A stretch of DNA of 64,000 nucleotides, taken from the NCBI RefSeq assembly GCF_014287635.1, contig NZ_JACOPH010000012.1:23794-87793 (forward strand). Direction: 5' to 3'. This DNA is from Roseburia zhanii (lineage in GTDB: Bacteria > Bacillota > Clostridia > Lachnospirales > Lachnospiraceae). The translations under genes and the position numbers were made by a program. The notes below the pieces were generated by a model. The model did not search any database and was not told where the DNA came from. It saw only the letters and a program-made list of their open reading frames with translations. Within the stretch, counting starts at the first letter, position 1, and each line of letters begins with the position of its first letter. Shown here one piece after another: positions 23,278 to 32,434 of this stretch.

Positions 23278-24348
23278 GTGGATCTTTCCCACCGTCTTGC
23301 TATCTCTTATTACAAGACTATAGCAGCCATAGATGAACCCCATAAAATATATTTAGTCCAGCATCAGGAAACTAAAAAAATCTATATCAAAAAAATCCTT
23401 GATGTGTTCAATATTGATATTTATAAATGTCTGTATACGAAACCGATCCTCGGTACGCCAAAGATCATTGATTATATAGAAGATTCCGCTCAGCTTATCG
23501 TCATTGAAGAATATATTTCCGGTTCTTCATTACAGGATAAAATAGAACAAAAAGATTTGTCCGTATCCGATATCTTACATTATATGTTAGATCTGTGCAG
23601 TATCCTTGAAAAACTGCATTCACAGCATCCCGCGATCATTCACAGAGATATCAAACCCTCTAATGTGATCATTACAAACTATAACCGTGCTATGTTACTT
23701 GATTTTAATGCTGCAAAATATTTCTCTGACCAGTCAGTGGAAGATACTGTTCTACTTGGGACTCAGGGCTATGCTGCACCGGAGCAATATGGATTTGGCT
23801 CATCTTCTCCACAGACCGATATTTATTCACTTGGAATCCTGTTTAAAGAAATGCTTTCATCCATTGATTACACTTCTTCGAATACAGACTCCATTATCCA
23901 CAAATGCACACAGATCAAACCTGCAGAACGTTTTCGCAATATACAACAACTGCGTGAGGAATTGTCCCTGTTAGTTCCGGCAGAACCACGAAATATCCTG
24001 CCACACCCTCTCAGGAAATACATCCTGCCCGGTTTTCGTACAAAAACACCATGGAAAATGCTTGCTGCTTCCTTAGGTTACATTCTGATCACTTACATAA
24101 GTTTCTCTACAGAATTAAAAAATACTTATGGTGCACGCCTTTGGGTTGAACGAATTACTATGTATATCATAATGCTGTTTATGGTATTTTGCTGTTTTAA
24201 TTATCTTGATATACAACGGATCATTCCACTATGTAAGCATAAATACCGGCTTGTCCGCTACATTGGAATTGCCATATTAAATATTGCTGTTTTTTTCAGT
24301 TTAATTTTTATAATGTACATCATTGAAGCAGTTTTCTTTCCTGTATAA
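23278..24348 (+). CDS. Membrane-anchored Ser/Thr protein kinase, atypical active site
   Basis: This protein has 356 residues from a GTG at 23278 with AGGA eight bases upstream. The catalytic loop HRDIKPSN is near residue 125 and the metal site is DFNAAK instead of DFG. GYAAPEQYG closes the activation segment, and a conserved D-x-Y-S-L-G (DIYSLGILF) follows. The usual glycine-rich loop is missing; a lysine in YIKKIL may be the ATP-anchoring one. After the kinase domain (about 1-245) come a proline-rich joint and three membrane helices (about 270-350), with no PASTA domains. It is distinct from the housekeeping PrkC. The signal it senses is unknown. It is convergent with a small membrane protein gene. 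Confidence 0.85.
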   Translation: MDLSHRLAISYYKTIAAIDEPHKIYLVQHQETKKIYIKKILDVFNIDIYKCLYTKPILGTPKIIDYIEDSAQLIVIEEYISGSSLQDKIEQKDLSVSDILHYMLDLCSILEKLHSQHPAIIHRDIKPSNVIITNYNRAMLLDFNAAKYFSDQSVEDTVLLGTQGYAAPEQYGFGSSSPQTDIYSLGILFKEMLSSIDYTSSNTDSIIHKCTQIKPAERFRNIQQLREELSLLVPAEPRNILPHPLRKYILPGFRTKTPWKMLAASLGYILITYISFSTELKNTYGARLWVERITMYIIMLFMVFCCFNYLDIQRIIPLCKHKYRLVRYIGIAILNIAVFFSLIFIMYIIEAVFFPV

Positions 24349-24424
24349 AGATTATACCATAGATAGGGCCTTCTCCGTTGCCCCCGCTAAGGTGGTAAAT
24401 TTTATCTGTACTATATTCCAGCAA

Positions 24425-24457
24425 AAAGACAGCAGATCGATCTGACCTGCTGTCTTT
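24425..24457. terminator. Bidirectional terminator between convergent genes
   Basis: AAAGACAGCAG (24425-24435) pairs perfectly with CTGCTGTCTTT (24447-24457), with A/T runs on each side. It lies between the kinase gene and the small gene at 24482. Confidence 0.8.
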
Positions 24458-24481
24458 AAAGTTTGAGCATTTATTCTTTTA

Positions 24482-24736
24482 TTATCTGTGTACTGTGGTA
24501 TTTCTCATAAGGAAAATACATCCACCCATAAATCCTACAAATACACCTGCATAGCACGCTGTAAGCAATGCACCTAATAACACATTCCTTCCTAACAGTT
24601 TAAAAAACAGTCCGATCAAAATTCCTGCTAAAAATGTGGCTGTTGACCATATGACCGTATTTAGGATCAGAAATATTTTCTGTTTCGTTGTATCTGCTTC
24701 AATTCTCTTATTTACAAACTTCCATAATTCACGCAT
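24482..24736 (-). CDS. Small two-helix membrane protein, function unknown
   Basis: This protein has 84 residues from the ATG at 24734-24736 (GGGGA eight bases upstream). The N-terminus is charged (MRELWKFVNKRIEADTTKQK). Two hydrophobic segments follow (about 21-45 and 53-75) and the tail is short and basic. No family is recognised. The terminator at 24425-24457 ends it. About 250 bp upstream lies an IS607 resolvase remnant. Confidence 0.6.
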   Translation of the reverse strand: MRELWKFVNKRIEADTTKQKIFLILNTVIWSTATFLAGILIGLFFKLLGRNVLLGALLTACYAGVFVGFMGGCIFLMRNTTVHR

Positions 24737-25320
24737 GACCACATTCCCCGCTTTCTTTACTATAAGGATCTTTATGCTATCAAATCCATCTTTCGTATCT
24801 GTGCTTATAGTTTAGCTGTCTGTAGTCTTTCTTTCTATCATGATTATGTAAAAGATTGTAAAATTTATGTATAAAACTGATTTAATTCGATTAGCTGCAT
24901 CTTTATTTCATTAAAATTAACTTGAAACTCATATCCATTTATAACCTTTTGACACCCACATCATAAACATAATAATTACGGATTTACCCATATTTCATTG
25001 GTCGTAAGTGTAATAACGCCTATCAGTTGGAGTACGATTTGCTTTTAGAGTTCCTTCTCTATCCCAACGCTGTAACGTTTTGACAGAAACACCTAGCAAT
25101 TCAGCAAAATCTTTTGGCTTGTAATTGGTGATATCTGATGTATCCATAGTATACCTCCGTGAGTATATTTAAATACATATTATCACATTTGACAGCTTAT
25201 TCAGTTACTTAAAGTTTTCTCCTTTATTTGATGGTTTTATGATACCAGCAAAAAAAGAACAACTGAACAACACGGATAAGGATTTGTGTTGAGTTCAGGA
25301 ATACTGTAAATTCTAAGTTG
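24737..25320. other. Gene-poor region with transposon remnants
   Basis: The region contains a truncated IS607-type resolvase (24995-25147). It also has a lone sequence (24937-24957, minus strand reading GATGTGGGTGTCAAAAGGTT) matching the terminal inverted repeat of the MITE-like elements at 31649 and 41449. I see no intact gene. The remainder is AT-rich sequence with no clear signal. Confidence 0.5.
24995..25147 (-). pseudogene. Truncated IS607-family serine resolvase (N-terminal HTH only)
   Basis: The 50 codons start with a GGAGG six bases before the ATG. The product matches the MerR-like N-terminus of IS607 TnpA resolvases: YKPKDFAELLGVSVKTLQRW, then REGTLKANRTPTDRRYYTYDQ in outline. It stops right there, where the full protein of about 200 residues would continue into the catalytic resolvase domain. 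No TnpB and no catalytic domain is seen nearby. A MITE-type terminal repeat begins about 40 bp beyond the stop, so a later insertion or deletion may have cut the gene. Confidence 0.7.
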
Positions 25321-25443
25321 TTAACCGGTATAAGCATCATCAGCTGTATTCTGGAAGTTCTGTTTTTCCAGCCATTCTTTCTCTTCTTCATTTTCCGGAA
25401 ACACCTTCGTCTCCAATACCGTTATTTTGCATTCGTAATTCAT
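25321..25443 (-). CDS. Short hypothetical protein, possibly a gene remnant
   Basis: The frame has 40 codons from an ATG with AGGGAAG six bases upstream. The start, NYECKITVLETKVFPE, faintly resembles the beginning of TIGR04076-type proteins, but the rest does not continue the family and the frame stops early. It may be a short real gene or the surviving 5' end of a decayed one. Confidence is low. Confidence 0.3.
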   Translation of the reverse strand: MNYECKITVLETKVFPENEEEKEWLEKQNFQNTADDAYTG

Positions 25444-25565
25444 AAAAACTTCCCTAGTTTTCATTGTGTCGAGTTTGGCACGATTGAAGTTATCATCTTG
25501 TAATATGTTTTTTATATGTTCCAAAAGAAAACCTGCTTAAAAGCATTTCCGCCACTTTCTGGTCC

Positions 25566-26792
25566 TTACTTTTCCTCAACAACCTGAAAAATAATAAACT
25601 TCAGATAATAACTCTCATCCGCCGCCCAAAGTATCGGATGATCGGCTGACTGTGTCCGGAACTCCACCTGACGAAGTCTTTTATGCACTGCTTTTGCAGC
25701 TTCTTTCACCGTTTTCTTAAGAAGCTCCTCTGTCATAAAATGTGAGCATGAACAGGTTGCAAGATATCCGCCGTCAGAAACTAATTTTAACCCCTTCATA
25801 TTGATTTCCCGGTAACCTTTGATGGCATTTTTTGTTGCCTGTCTGGATTTTGTAAAAGCCGGTGGATCAAGGATCACCACATCATAACTCTTACCAGCTT
25901 CATAGAGTTTTGGCAGTTCATCTAACACATTTGCCATCCTGAATTTTACAGTGTCCGAAAGGTCATTTCTCTTTGCATTTGCAGTTGCCTGTTCTATGGC
26001 ATATTCTGAAATATCAAGTCCCATAACTTCTGCTGCCCCTGCGATTCCCGCATTCAGTGCAAAAGTTCCCATATGGGTAAAGCAGTCTAATACTTTTTTT
26101 CCTTTACAGATTTTCTGCATCGCAAGTCTGTTATATTTCTGGTCTAGGAAAAATCCTGTTTTCTGCCCATCAATGACATCGACTTCATATTTCACACCGT
26201 TTTCTACAATATGCACATGTCTGGCATAGAAAAGAGCCTCTTCTTCTGTCATGGCGTCACAATTCCAGAGAATTCCCTTGTATCTTGACAGACCTTCTTT
26301 TTCTCTTTCCCTTGCATCACTTCTCTCAAAGACAAGTCTGATCTGTATGCCATCTTTTGCAAGGACTTCTCTTAACATCGCAGCTATCTTTTCCTTAAAC
26401 TGCTCCATTCCAAGTGTCAGACATTCCACAACAAGAACATCTTCATATTTATCCACAGTAAGCCCCGGAAGGAAATCTGCTTCTCCAAAAATAACCCTGC
26501 AGGAAGATGTATCAACACAGGTTTTTCTATACTCCCATGCATTCTTAACACGCATCATAAGAAATGCATCATCAATTTCCTGATCTGCTTTTCTTGTCAT
26601 CATGCGGACTCTTATTTTGGAATTCTGATTGATATATCCGCTTCCCATGGGATATCCGTCAAAATCCTCTACTTTTACCAGACTGCCATTCTTAAATGTT
26701 CCTTTGATACTTTCTATTTCATTATCAAAAATCCACGCTCCACCTGCTTTAATGGTACGTCCTTCTCCCTTTTTCAGTGTTACGGTTGTCAT
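25566..26792 (-). CDS. Class I SAM-dependent rRNA methyltransferase, RlmI-type
   Basis: This 408-residue protein has an N-terminal PUA domain (about 1-80; GAWIFDNEI, GSLVKV, GYINQNSKIRVRMM). A central domain and a Rossmann methyltransferase domain follow: DCFTHMGTFAL near 240 binds SAM, and VILDPPAFTKSR near 310 carries the NPP-like motif. Then comes CSCSHFM with the cysteines of m5C methyltransferases. Family members such as RlmI methylate C1962 of 23S rRNA. Its start codon overlaps the stop of the upstream EamA gene (ATGA), so the two are translationally coupled. Confidence 0.88.
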   Translation of the reverse strand: MTTVTLKKGEGRTIKAGGAWIFDNEIESIKGTFKNGSLVKVEDFDGYPMGSGYINQNSKIRVRMMTRKADQEIDDAFLMMRVKNAWEYRKTCVDTSSCRVIFGEADFLPGLTVDKYEDVLVVECLTLGMEQFKEKIAAMLREVLAKDGIQIRLVFERSDAREREKEGLSRYKGILWNCDAMTEEEALFYARHVHIVENGVKYEVDVIDGQKTGFFLDQKYNRLAMQKICKGKKVLDCFTHMGTFALNAGIAGAAEVMGLDISEYAIEQATANAKRNDLSDTVKFRMANVLDELPKLYEAGKSYDVVILDPPAFTKSRQATKNAIKGYREINMKGLKLVSDGGYLATCSCSHFMTEELLKKTVKEAAKAVHKRLRQVEFRTQSADHPILWAADESYYLKFIIFQVVEEK

Positions 26793-27736
26793 TTCGTTTC
26801 CTCCACTTTTTCTTCTTTTACTTTTGCTGTGATATAAATTCCGATACTGACAAGGATCAATGCAATGATGCTTTTTATTCCTGATGCCTGTTCACGTTCC
26901 CCTAACAAAAATGCAGACAGGATCACGCCAAATACCGGATTCATAAAACCAAATACTGCCACTCTTGACACCGGATTGTATTTTAACAAAATTCCCCACA
27001 AGGAATATGCTACTGCTGAAATACATGCCAGATAAAACAGCATGGCTATTCCTGTTGCTGTCACTTTTGTGATCTTTCCTCCCATCAACAGTCCCATAAT
27101 GGTCATCACCAGACCGCCAGATATAAACTGCCAGCCACTTAAGAGTACCGGATTCTCTGTTTTAGAATACCGTTTCAAATAAACGGATGAAAAAGCATAG
27201 GCAACTGTCGATAAAAAGATAAATCCTTCGCCATTTAGATGAAATGACATGTCCAGCCCGTTTCCATTCAGATTCACAAGCACAACTCCCGCAAACCCGA
27301 TCAGACAGCCTGCTAATTTGCCCATGGTCAGCTTTTCCTGCCGGAAGATCAGACTGGCAACAAAAATGGCGATAAATACATTGACTCCTTCAATAATCGA
27401 TGCCTTTACTCCGGTCGTATTCGCTAGTCCGATATAAAAGAACAGATATTGTAATACTGTCTGTAACAGACTTAATTTTAAGATCTTTGGAGCATTTTGT
27501 CTGTTTATTTTTAACAGATTCCCGGATAAAACACTTCCTATTAAAATAACTAAGATCCCTGCTAATGTAAACCGCAGTCCTGCAAACAGGATCTGCGTCA
27601 CTACTGCATCTTGCGGTATTTCAAACATCTGATACCCGATCTTAATACATGGGAAAGCACTTCCCCATAATGCACAGCAGATCAGTGCACCAAGCCACAC
27701 GACAAATGTCGACTGCATTCTGTTTTTCTTTTCCAT
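26789..27736 (-). CDS. EamA/DMT-superfamily transporter
   Basis: This protein has 315 residues from the ATG at 27734-27736; an in-frame GTG at 27745 is an alternative. Ten hydrophobic helices in two five-helix repeats are visible, with the first repeat starting WLGALICCALWGSAFPCIK, the typical EamA opening. It exports a metabolite or amino acid, with substrate unknown. The C-terminus ends in a short Lys/Glu tail (KVKEEKVEETK). It overlaps the RlmI-like gene by four bases. Confidence 0.88.
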   Translation of the reverse strand: MEKKNRMQSTFVVWLGALICCALWGSAFPCIKIGYQMFEIPQDAVVTQILFAGLRFTLAGILVILIGSVLSGNLLKINRQNAPKILKLSLLQTVLQYLFFYIGLANTTGVKASIIEGVNVFIAIFVASLIFRQEKLTMGKLAGCLIGFAGVVLVNLNGNGLDMSFHLNGEGFIFLSTVAYAFSSVYLKRYSKTENPVLLSGWQFISGGLVMTIMGLLMGGKITKVTATGIAMLFYLACISAVAYSLWGILLKYNPVSRVAVFGFMNPVFGVILSAFLLGEREQASGIKSIIALILVSIGIYITAKVKEEKVEETK

Positions 27737-27745
27737 ATCCTCCAC

Positions 27746-28006
27746 CTCTTGTATGTCCTATGATAAGCTTATTTCATCTTATACGCACCGGAAACATCTG
27801 TCAAATGGTTTGATGCGCCATAGTGTTAATCGTTGCTGGTCACACTGTTAGGTGTGAACAGTAACATATCCTCTCTTGAATTTCCCTCATTCAAAGCATA
27901 TAATATTACTGTTTAAGCAGATATCAACTTGTTTTAGGGGAAAATATTCCCTGTTTACACAATAAATCAGCAATAGATATTTTTTACGTCAAGAGGGGAA
28001 GAACAA
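27746..28006. other. Intergenic space with a dispersed palindromic repeat
   Basis: Between the divergent EamA and MATE genes lies a unit with ATGCGCCATAGTGTTAAT (27813-27830) and TGAACAGTAAC (27855-27865). Both sequences also occur at 35666-35724. The space also holds CACACTG/AGGTGTG-like dyads and presumably the promoters of both genes. Confidence 0.4.
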
Positions 28007-29356
28007 ATGAAGAAAAATTATGAAATCGACATGCTAAATGGCCCATTATTCAAAAAAATACTTACATTTTCCATTCCACTGATGTTATCCGGCATTTTAC
28101 AGCTTTTATTCAATGCCGCTGACACGATCGTAGTCGGAAGATTTACCGGCAATACTGCCTTAGCAGCTGTCGGATCTACAAGTGCCCTGATCAATCTTCT
28201 GACGAACCTCTTTATCGGATTTTCCGTAGGGGCAAATGTCTTAACGGCCAGATTTTATGGTGCAAAAAAAGAAAAAGAAGTCAGTGAAACCGTTCATTCT
28301 GCAATTTTATTAAGCCTGGTATGCGGTGTCCTTCTGCTTGTGATCGGTCTTTTTTCAACCAGACAGATCTTAGTCTGGATGGGTACACCTGCTGATGTGT
28401 TAGATCAGGCTGCCCTGTATTTAAAAATATACTTTTTAGGAATGCCGTTCATGCTCTTATACAACTTCGGCAGTTCCATCTTACGTGCGATCGGTGATAC
28501 CAAACGTCCGTTATATTATCTGTTTTGTGCCGGTATCATCAATGTGATCTTTAACCTGATTTTTGTGATTCGTTTTCAGATGGGTGTTGCCGGTGTTGCA
28601 ACTGCAACTGTGATCTCGCAGTGTATTTCTTCTCTGCTGATCTTAAAATGTCTGACACAATTAGATGGCTGTTGCCGGCTGCATTTAGATAAACTCCGGC
28701 TGATACCGGATAAGGCCATGCAGATCATGCGTATCGGACTTCCTGCCGGACTGCAGGGCATGGTATTTTCCTTATCAAATGTATTGATCCAGTCCTCCGT
28801 CAACTCTTTTGGTTCCATTGCAATGGCTGGCAATACCGCAGCTATGAATATCGAAGGATTTGTTTATATTTCCATGAATACCTTCCACCAGACAGCCATG
28901 AGCTTTATCAGCCAGAACTTCGGTGCCGGAAAACAAGACCGTATCCGGAAAGTTTTATTCCAGTGCCTTGCCATGGTAACAACGGTCGGTCTTGTGATGG
29001 GACTTGGTGCTTATTTCGCCGGAACTCCGCTTTTATCCATTTATTCCTCTGATCCAGAAGTCATCCAATTTGGACTTTTAAGGCTTTCTGTGATCTGTAC
29101 TACTTACTGTCTGTGCGGAATTATGGATACCATGGTCGGTGCCCTGCGTGGGATCGGATATTCCTTTATGCCTATGGTCGTGTCCCTGCTTGGTGCCTGC
29201 GGTCTTAGGATCGTATGGATATTTACGATCTTTCAATGGCACAGAAGCCTGTTTACACTATATATTTCCTATCCGGTCACATGGATCATTACTGCTTTTG
29301 TCCATATGATCTGCTATGCCATTGTCCGCAGAAAACAACTGGCACAATATTCTTAA
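28007..29356 (+). CDS. MATE-family multidrug efflux protein
   Basis: This 449-residue protein has about twelve membrane helices in two homologous halves. The first helix region reads IPLMLSGILQLLFNAADTIVVGRF, with the D-T-I-V-V-G-R pattern of the NorM/DinF group. The second half repeats it as GLPAGLQGMVFSLSNVLIQ. It exports cationic compounds in exchange for sodium or protons. The start has GAGGGGAAG upstream. The next gene begins 14 bp after its stop, so they are likely co-transcribed. Confidence 0.9.
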   Translation: MKKNYEIDMLNGPLFKKILTFSIPLMLSGILQLLFNAADTIVVGRFTGNTALAAVGSTSALINLLTNLFIGFSVGANVLTARFYGAKKEKEVSETVHSAILLSLVCGVLLLVIGLFSTRQILVWMGTPADVLDQAALYLKIYFLGMPFMLLYNFGSSILRAIGDTKRPLYYLFCAGIINVIFNLIFVIRFQMGVAGVATATVISQCISSLLILKCLTQLDGCCRLHLDKLRLIPDKAMQIMRIGLPAGLQGMVFSLSNVLIQSSVNSFGSIAMAGNTAAMNIEGFVYISMNTFHQTAMSFISQNFGAGKQDRIRKVLFQCLAMVTTVGLVMGLGAYFAGTPLLSIYSSDPEVIQFGLLRLSVICTTYCLCGIMDTMVGALRGIGYSFMPMVVSLLGACGLRIVWIFTIFQWHRSLFTLYISYPVTWIITAFVHMICYAIVRRKQLAQYS

Positions 29357-29370
29357 GGAGGAAACTACCT

Positions 29371-30126
29371 ATGATCGAACAAATCGAACAAGCTATAATA
29401 GAAACCGGAGAGATCCTGTTACATGCAGAAAATATCACAGACTTCACCCATACAAAAGACGGTGCGGCAAATTTTGTAACCGAATATGACACACAGGTGC
29501 AAAAGATTTTATTTTCAAAACTCTCTGCCATCCTTCCTGAAGCCTCTTTTATGGGTGAAGAAGAATCTGCACACACTTATACAGACAAAGGATATCTGTT
29601 TATCATTGATCCGATCGATGGAACGACGAATTTTATCAAACAAAACCACACCAGCTGTATTTCTGCAGGTCTGTTAAAAGATGGAAAACCTTATCTTGGC
29701 ATTGTCTATAACCCATACCGGAATGAACTTTTTTCCGCAGTTGCCGGCAAAGGTGCATATCTGAACCATAAACCGATCCATGTATCAAAAGAACCTTTAG
29801 AAAATGGTCTGCTGCTCTTTGGTTCTTCCCCTTATTATGAAGAACTCTGGCAGCCTGCTTTTGAAATGGCATATCAGTATTTCAAACGCTGCTTAGATCT
29901 GCGCAGAAGCGGTTCTGCTGCGATCGATCTGTGCGACATTGCCTGCGGACGGGCAGAACTTTTCTTTGAATTACGCTTAAGTCCATGGGACTATGCCGCT
30001 GGTGCCCTGATCGTCAAAGAAGCCGGTGGAAACATCTGTGGCACAGACCATGCACCTGTACAATTTCAAAAGCCACAGGGCATCATTGCCTGTGGCAGCG
30101 GTATTTCTAAAGAAGATCTTTTATAA
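29371..30126 (+). CDS. Inositol monophosphatase-family phosphatase
   Basis: This protein has 251 residues from the ATG at 29371 (AAGGAGG upstream); a longer frame overlapping the MATE gene has no Shine-Dalgarno. The metal-binding motifs of the family are complete: GEEES near residue 65, DPIDGTTNF near 82-90 and SPWDYAAG near 208. The substrate may be inositol phosphate, another sugar phosphate or 3'-phosphoadenosine phosphate. Sequence alone does not decide. It is convergent with the glycosyltransferase gene four bases downstream. Confidence 0.88.
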   Translation: MIEQIEQAIIETGEILLHAENITDFTHTKDGAANFVTEYDTQVQKILFSKLSAILPEASFMGEEESAHTYTDKGYLFIIDPIDGTTNFIKQNHTSCISAGLLKDGKPYLGIVYNPYRNELFSAVAGKGAYLNHKPIHVSKEPLENGLLLFGSSPYYEELWQPAFEMAYQYFKRCLDLRRSGSAAIDLCDIACGRAELFFELRLSPWDYAAGALIVKEAGGNICGTDHAPVQFQKPQGIIACGSGISKEDLL

Positions 30127-30130
30127 ATTT

Positions 30131-31201
30131 TTATGAAACAGGAAGTTCCCACTCATCTGCTTCCTGTTGATATTGTTCTGCCTGCTCACGACAGAACTGT
30201 ATCTTCTCAAATTCCCATGGTGTTTCTGCTTCGATGGCTTCTGCCATCTTTCCATAACATTCTGCTAATCCATCTAATGGCATTCTGCCACGCCTGCGCA
30301 CATCAATGACTGCTTCTGTCTGATGTGCTGCAAGTTCAAACCAGTCTGTCGCTTCTTCATGATCTGCCTGCTCCATAAAATAACTGCCAATCTCATATGC
30401 GATCTCTGCACATATAGCATCCGGCATCAGTTTAAATGCCATTGAAAAGAACTTATCTGTCTGTTTTTCCTGCCTATAGATATGGGCAAGAACGCAGACT
30501 GCCTCTCTTTGCTTTTCAAGAGAGTTCCCGGCTGTATGCAGGGTTGCCTGAAAGATCGTTTCCGCTTCTTTAAAATCTTTCTCTGTCCCACTGATAAATA
30601 ATTCTTTTGCATACATGGAATGTAATTTATCCGATAACTGTCCTTCTCTTTCATATGCCTGCCTGAACAGATGAAAATCCCTGCTGCTATGCAGATTTTT
30701 CGGCAGATGCTGTATCTCGACTTCGCTGTCATAAATGACCGGATCAATACGCACTGTTTCATGTACCGCATCTACCCATACAAATTCCCGCAGCCTTTTA
30801 TAGAGTTTCGGGCGGTATTCTTTCTGGTAATTTGCTGTCGTATTATATTCCGGCGGCGTGATATAATACATCTGCACAATTTCAATTTCCGGCAGCAATA
30901 CCTGTTTTAATTCTGCAAAACGATTTCTATTGACCTCATCTAAAACTTCGTCTGCGTCTGCTGAATAGATATACTCCATTTCTGCCTTAGAAAATGCAAA
31001 ATTTCTCGCTGCCGCAAAATCATTTTCCCAGACATAATCATAGATCTTATCTGTAAATTCGGCTGCCACTTCTTTTGTATGATCTGTGGAACCCGTATCT
31101 ACAATAATAATTTCATCCATCAGATCCGCAACCGATGTTAAACATCTGCGTAATATATCTGCTTCATTTTTGACTATCATACATAAACTGATCGTAACCA
31201 C
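30131..31201 (-). CDS. Family 2 glycosyltransferase with C-terminal TPR-like region
   Basis: This protein has 356 residues from a GTG at 31199-31201 with GGAGG seven bases upstream. The GT-A fold is at about 1-200: SLCMIVKNEADIL, DEIIIVDTGSTDHT and the DxD-like SADADEVL near 82. The C-terminal half is helical with tetratricopeptide-like units (KDFKEAETIFQATLHTAG and similar). This combination is common in glycosyltransferases that modify surface proteins, peptides or glycans. The acceptor is unknown. Confidence 0.85.
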   Translation of the reverse strand: MVTISLCMIVKNEADILRRCLTSVADLMDEIIIVDTGSTDHTKEVAAEFTDKIYDYVWENDFAAARNFAFSKAEMEYIYSADADEVLDEVNRNRFAELKQVLLPEIEIVQMYYITPPEYNTTANYQKEYRPKLYKRLREFVWVDAVHETVRIDPVIYDSEVEIQHLPKNLHSSRDFHLFRQAYEREGQLSDKLHSMYAKELFISGTEKDFKEAETIFQATLHTAGNSLEKQREAVCVLAHIYRQEKQTDKFFSMAFKLMPDAICAEIAYEIGSYFMEQADHEEATDWFELAAHQTEAVIDVRRRGRMPLDGLAECYGKMAEAIEAETPWEFEKIQFCREQAEQYQQEADEWELPVS

Positions 31202-31367
31202 TTGTTATCCTCCGTATCTGCCTGATATATTCCCATGAATTGCCAGATTGCTGTACCACTTTTACAATTCTACACACTTCTATATTATATACTCCCCATA
31301 AAAATGTCAAAAAATGTTTCCCAAAATATCCCCCTAAAAATTTTTTTAAAAAATTGCAGAAATTTTC

Positions 31368-31396
31368 TTGACAATTCAAACATCTTCGTGTATCAT
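31368..31396 (+). promoter_or_regulatory. Promoter of the tRNA pair
   Basis: TTGACA (31368-31373), 17 bp, TATCAT (31391-31396), about 20 bp upstream of tRNA-Phe. Confidence 0.8.
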
Positions 31397-31417
31397 TAGT
31401 TTTGCTGTGAGGGATAT

Positions 31418-31490
<73 letters not shown>

Positions 31491-31502
31491 CTAATATCAC
31501 AT

Positions 31503-31573
31503 GCGGGTGTAGTTCAATGGTAGAACACTAGCCTTCCAAGCTAGATACGTGGGTTCGATTCCCATCACCCGCT
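31503..31573 (+). tRNA. tRNA-Gly (TCC)
   Basis: This 71-base cloverleaf has acceptor GCGGGTG pairing with CACCCGC, anticodon loop CTTCCAA (anticodon TCC) and T-loop GGTTCGATTCC. CCA is not encoded. Confidence 0.95.
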
Positions 31574-31580
31574 CTACTGA

Positions 31581-31613
31581 AAAGAGATTGATGAAATCAT
31601 CAATCTCTTTTTT
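31581..31613 (+). terminator. Terminator of the tRNA operon
   Basis: AAAGAGATTGATG (31581-31593) pairs with CATCAATCTCTTT (31598-31610) and is followed by more T. Confidence 0.85.
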
Positions 31614-31615
31614 GC

Positions 31616-31648
31616 TGTATAGGAAATTCCGTTGGAATTTCCTATACA
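31616..31648. repeat. Perfect 15-bp inverted repeat
   Basis: TGTATAGGAAATTCC and its exact complement flank a three-base loop, right between the tRNA terminator and the MITE-like element. It resembles a REP-type palindrome. Role unknown. Confidence 0.6.
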
Positions 31649-31962
31649 GATGTGAGTGTCAAACGGTGGCTCACAACTTAGCGACTGGCAGATTACACAA
31701 AGCCGAGCCTGTTTTTGTGACTTTGGGAGAAAATTAGTAAATCTTAGTCTGCCTGTTAATATACAGTGTTTTGCTGCCATGGACGGCAGCAAAAGTCTTA
31801 ATGCCCCATGGACGGGGCATTTAAGACGTACACGTCAACTTTGTCGCAACCTAATTCAGGCAGACTTAGATTTTCTTATTTTCGTACAACGGAACAAAAT
31901 AGACTCGGATTTGTGCAATCTGCCAATTATAAAACTTGAAGCCACCGTTTGACACCCGCATC
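31649..31962 (+). mobile_element. MITE-like element, copy 1 (314 bp)
   Basis: The element has terminal inverted repeats (GATGTGAGTGTCAAACGGTG and its near-complement at the other end). Subterminal inverted repeats contain GGCAGATTRCACAAAGCCGAG-like sequence. Two internal hairpins are GCTGCC/GGCAGC and CCCC/GGGG around CATGGAC. No gene is inside. The reverse complement of 41449-41760 matches it along its whole length at roughly nine of ten positions by eye. A target duplication is not evident for this copy. Confidence 0.75.
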
Positions 31963-32006
31963 ATATAATAAAAACGCCGGACAACTTTCCGACGTTTTAT
32001 TTTTAC

Positions 32007-32420
32007 TTATTCATATTGTATCGATACTTTTGATACCCGCTTACGGTCTATGATCCGATATGCTTTAACCACCGGTTCTTTTTCCATAAATGAACAGATC
32101 AGATAAATGATACCGCTATCGTAAGCAAGCCTTTTATCTTCCTCTGACGGTTCCGCTTTCGTGTCCGGGTGCGAATGTACATTTGCAAGTAACATATATC
32201 CGTTTTCCCGGATCTCTTTCATAACTGCAAACTGTTCCCTTGCATCCATGGAAAAATGTGTACTGCTTTCATCTACATTATGCATTCCATAAAATTTTTT
32301 TACAGCAATGGCATTATCTTGCCGTACACCGGCTAAAAGTCCGCAGGCTTCATTGGGAAGTCCCTCTAAAAGCCACGAAAGCATCTCTTTTTTCTGCTGT
32401 TTTGGTATCTGAATGGTCAT
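32007..32420 (-). CDS. JAMM/MPN+ metalloprotease (Mov34 family)
   Basis: This 137-residue protein has the zinc site of JAMM proteases: the glutamate in NEACGLLAG (about 23) and VHSHPDTKAEPSEED (about 81-95), fitting HxHx7SxxD. Bacterial members cut C-terminal extensions from ubiquitin-like sulfur carriers, for example Mec+, which releases cysteine from CysO. It ends the operon after an E1-like activating enzyme, which strongly suggests such a sulfur-transfer route. No carrier protein gene is visible in the operon. Confidence 0.85.
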   Translation of the reverse strand: MTIQIPKQQKKEMLSWLLEGLPNEACGLLAGVRQDNAIAVKKFYGMHNVDESSTHFSMDAREQFAVMKEIRENGYMLLANVHSHPDTKAEPSEEDKRLAYDSGIIYLICSFMEKEPVVKAYRIIDRKRVSKVSIQYE

Positions 32421-32434
32421 AAGATACTTCTTCC

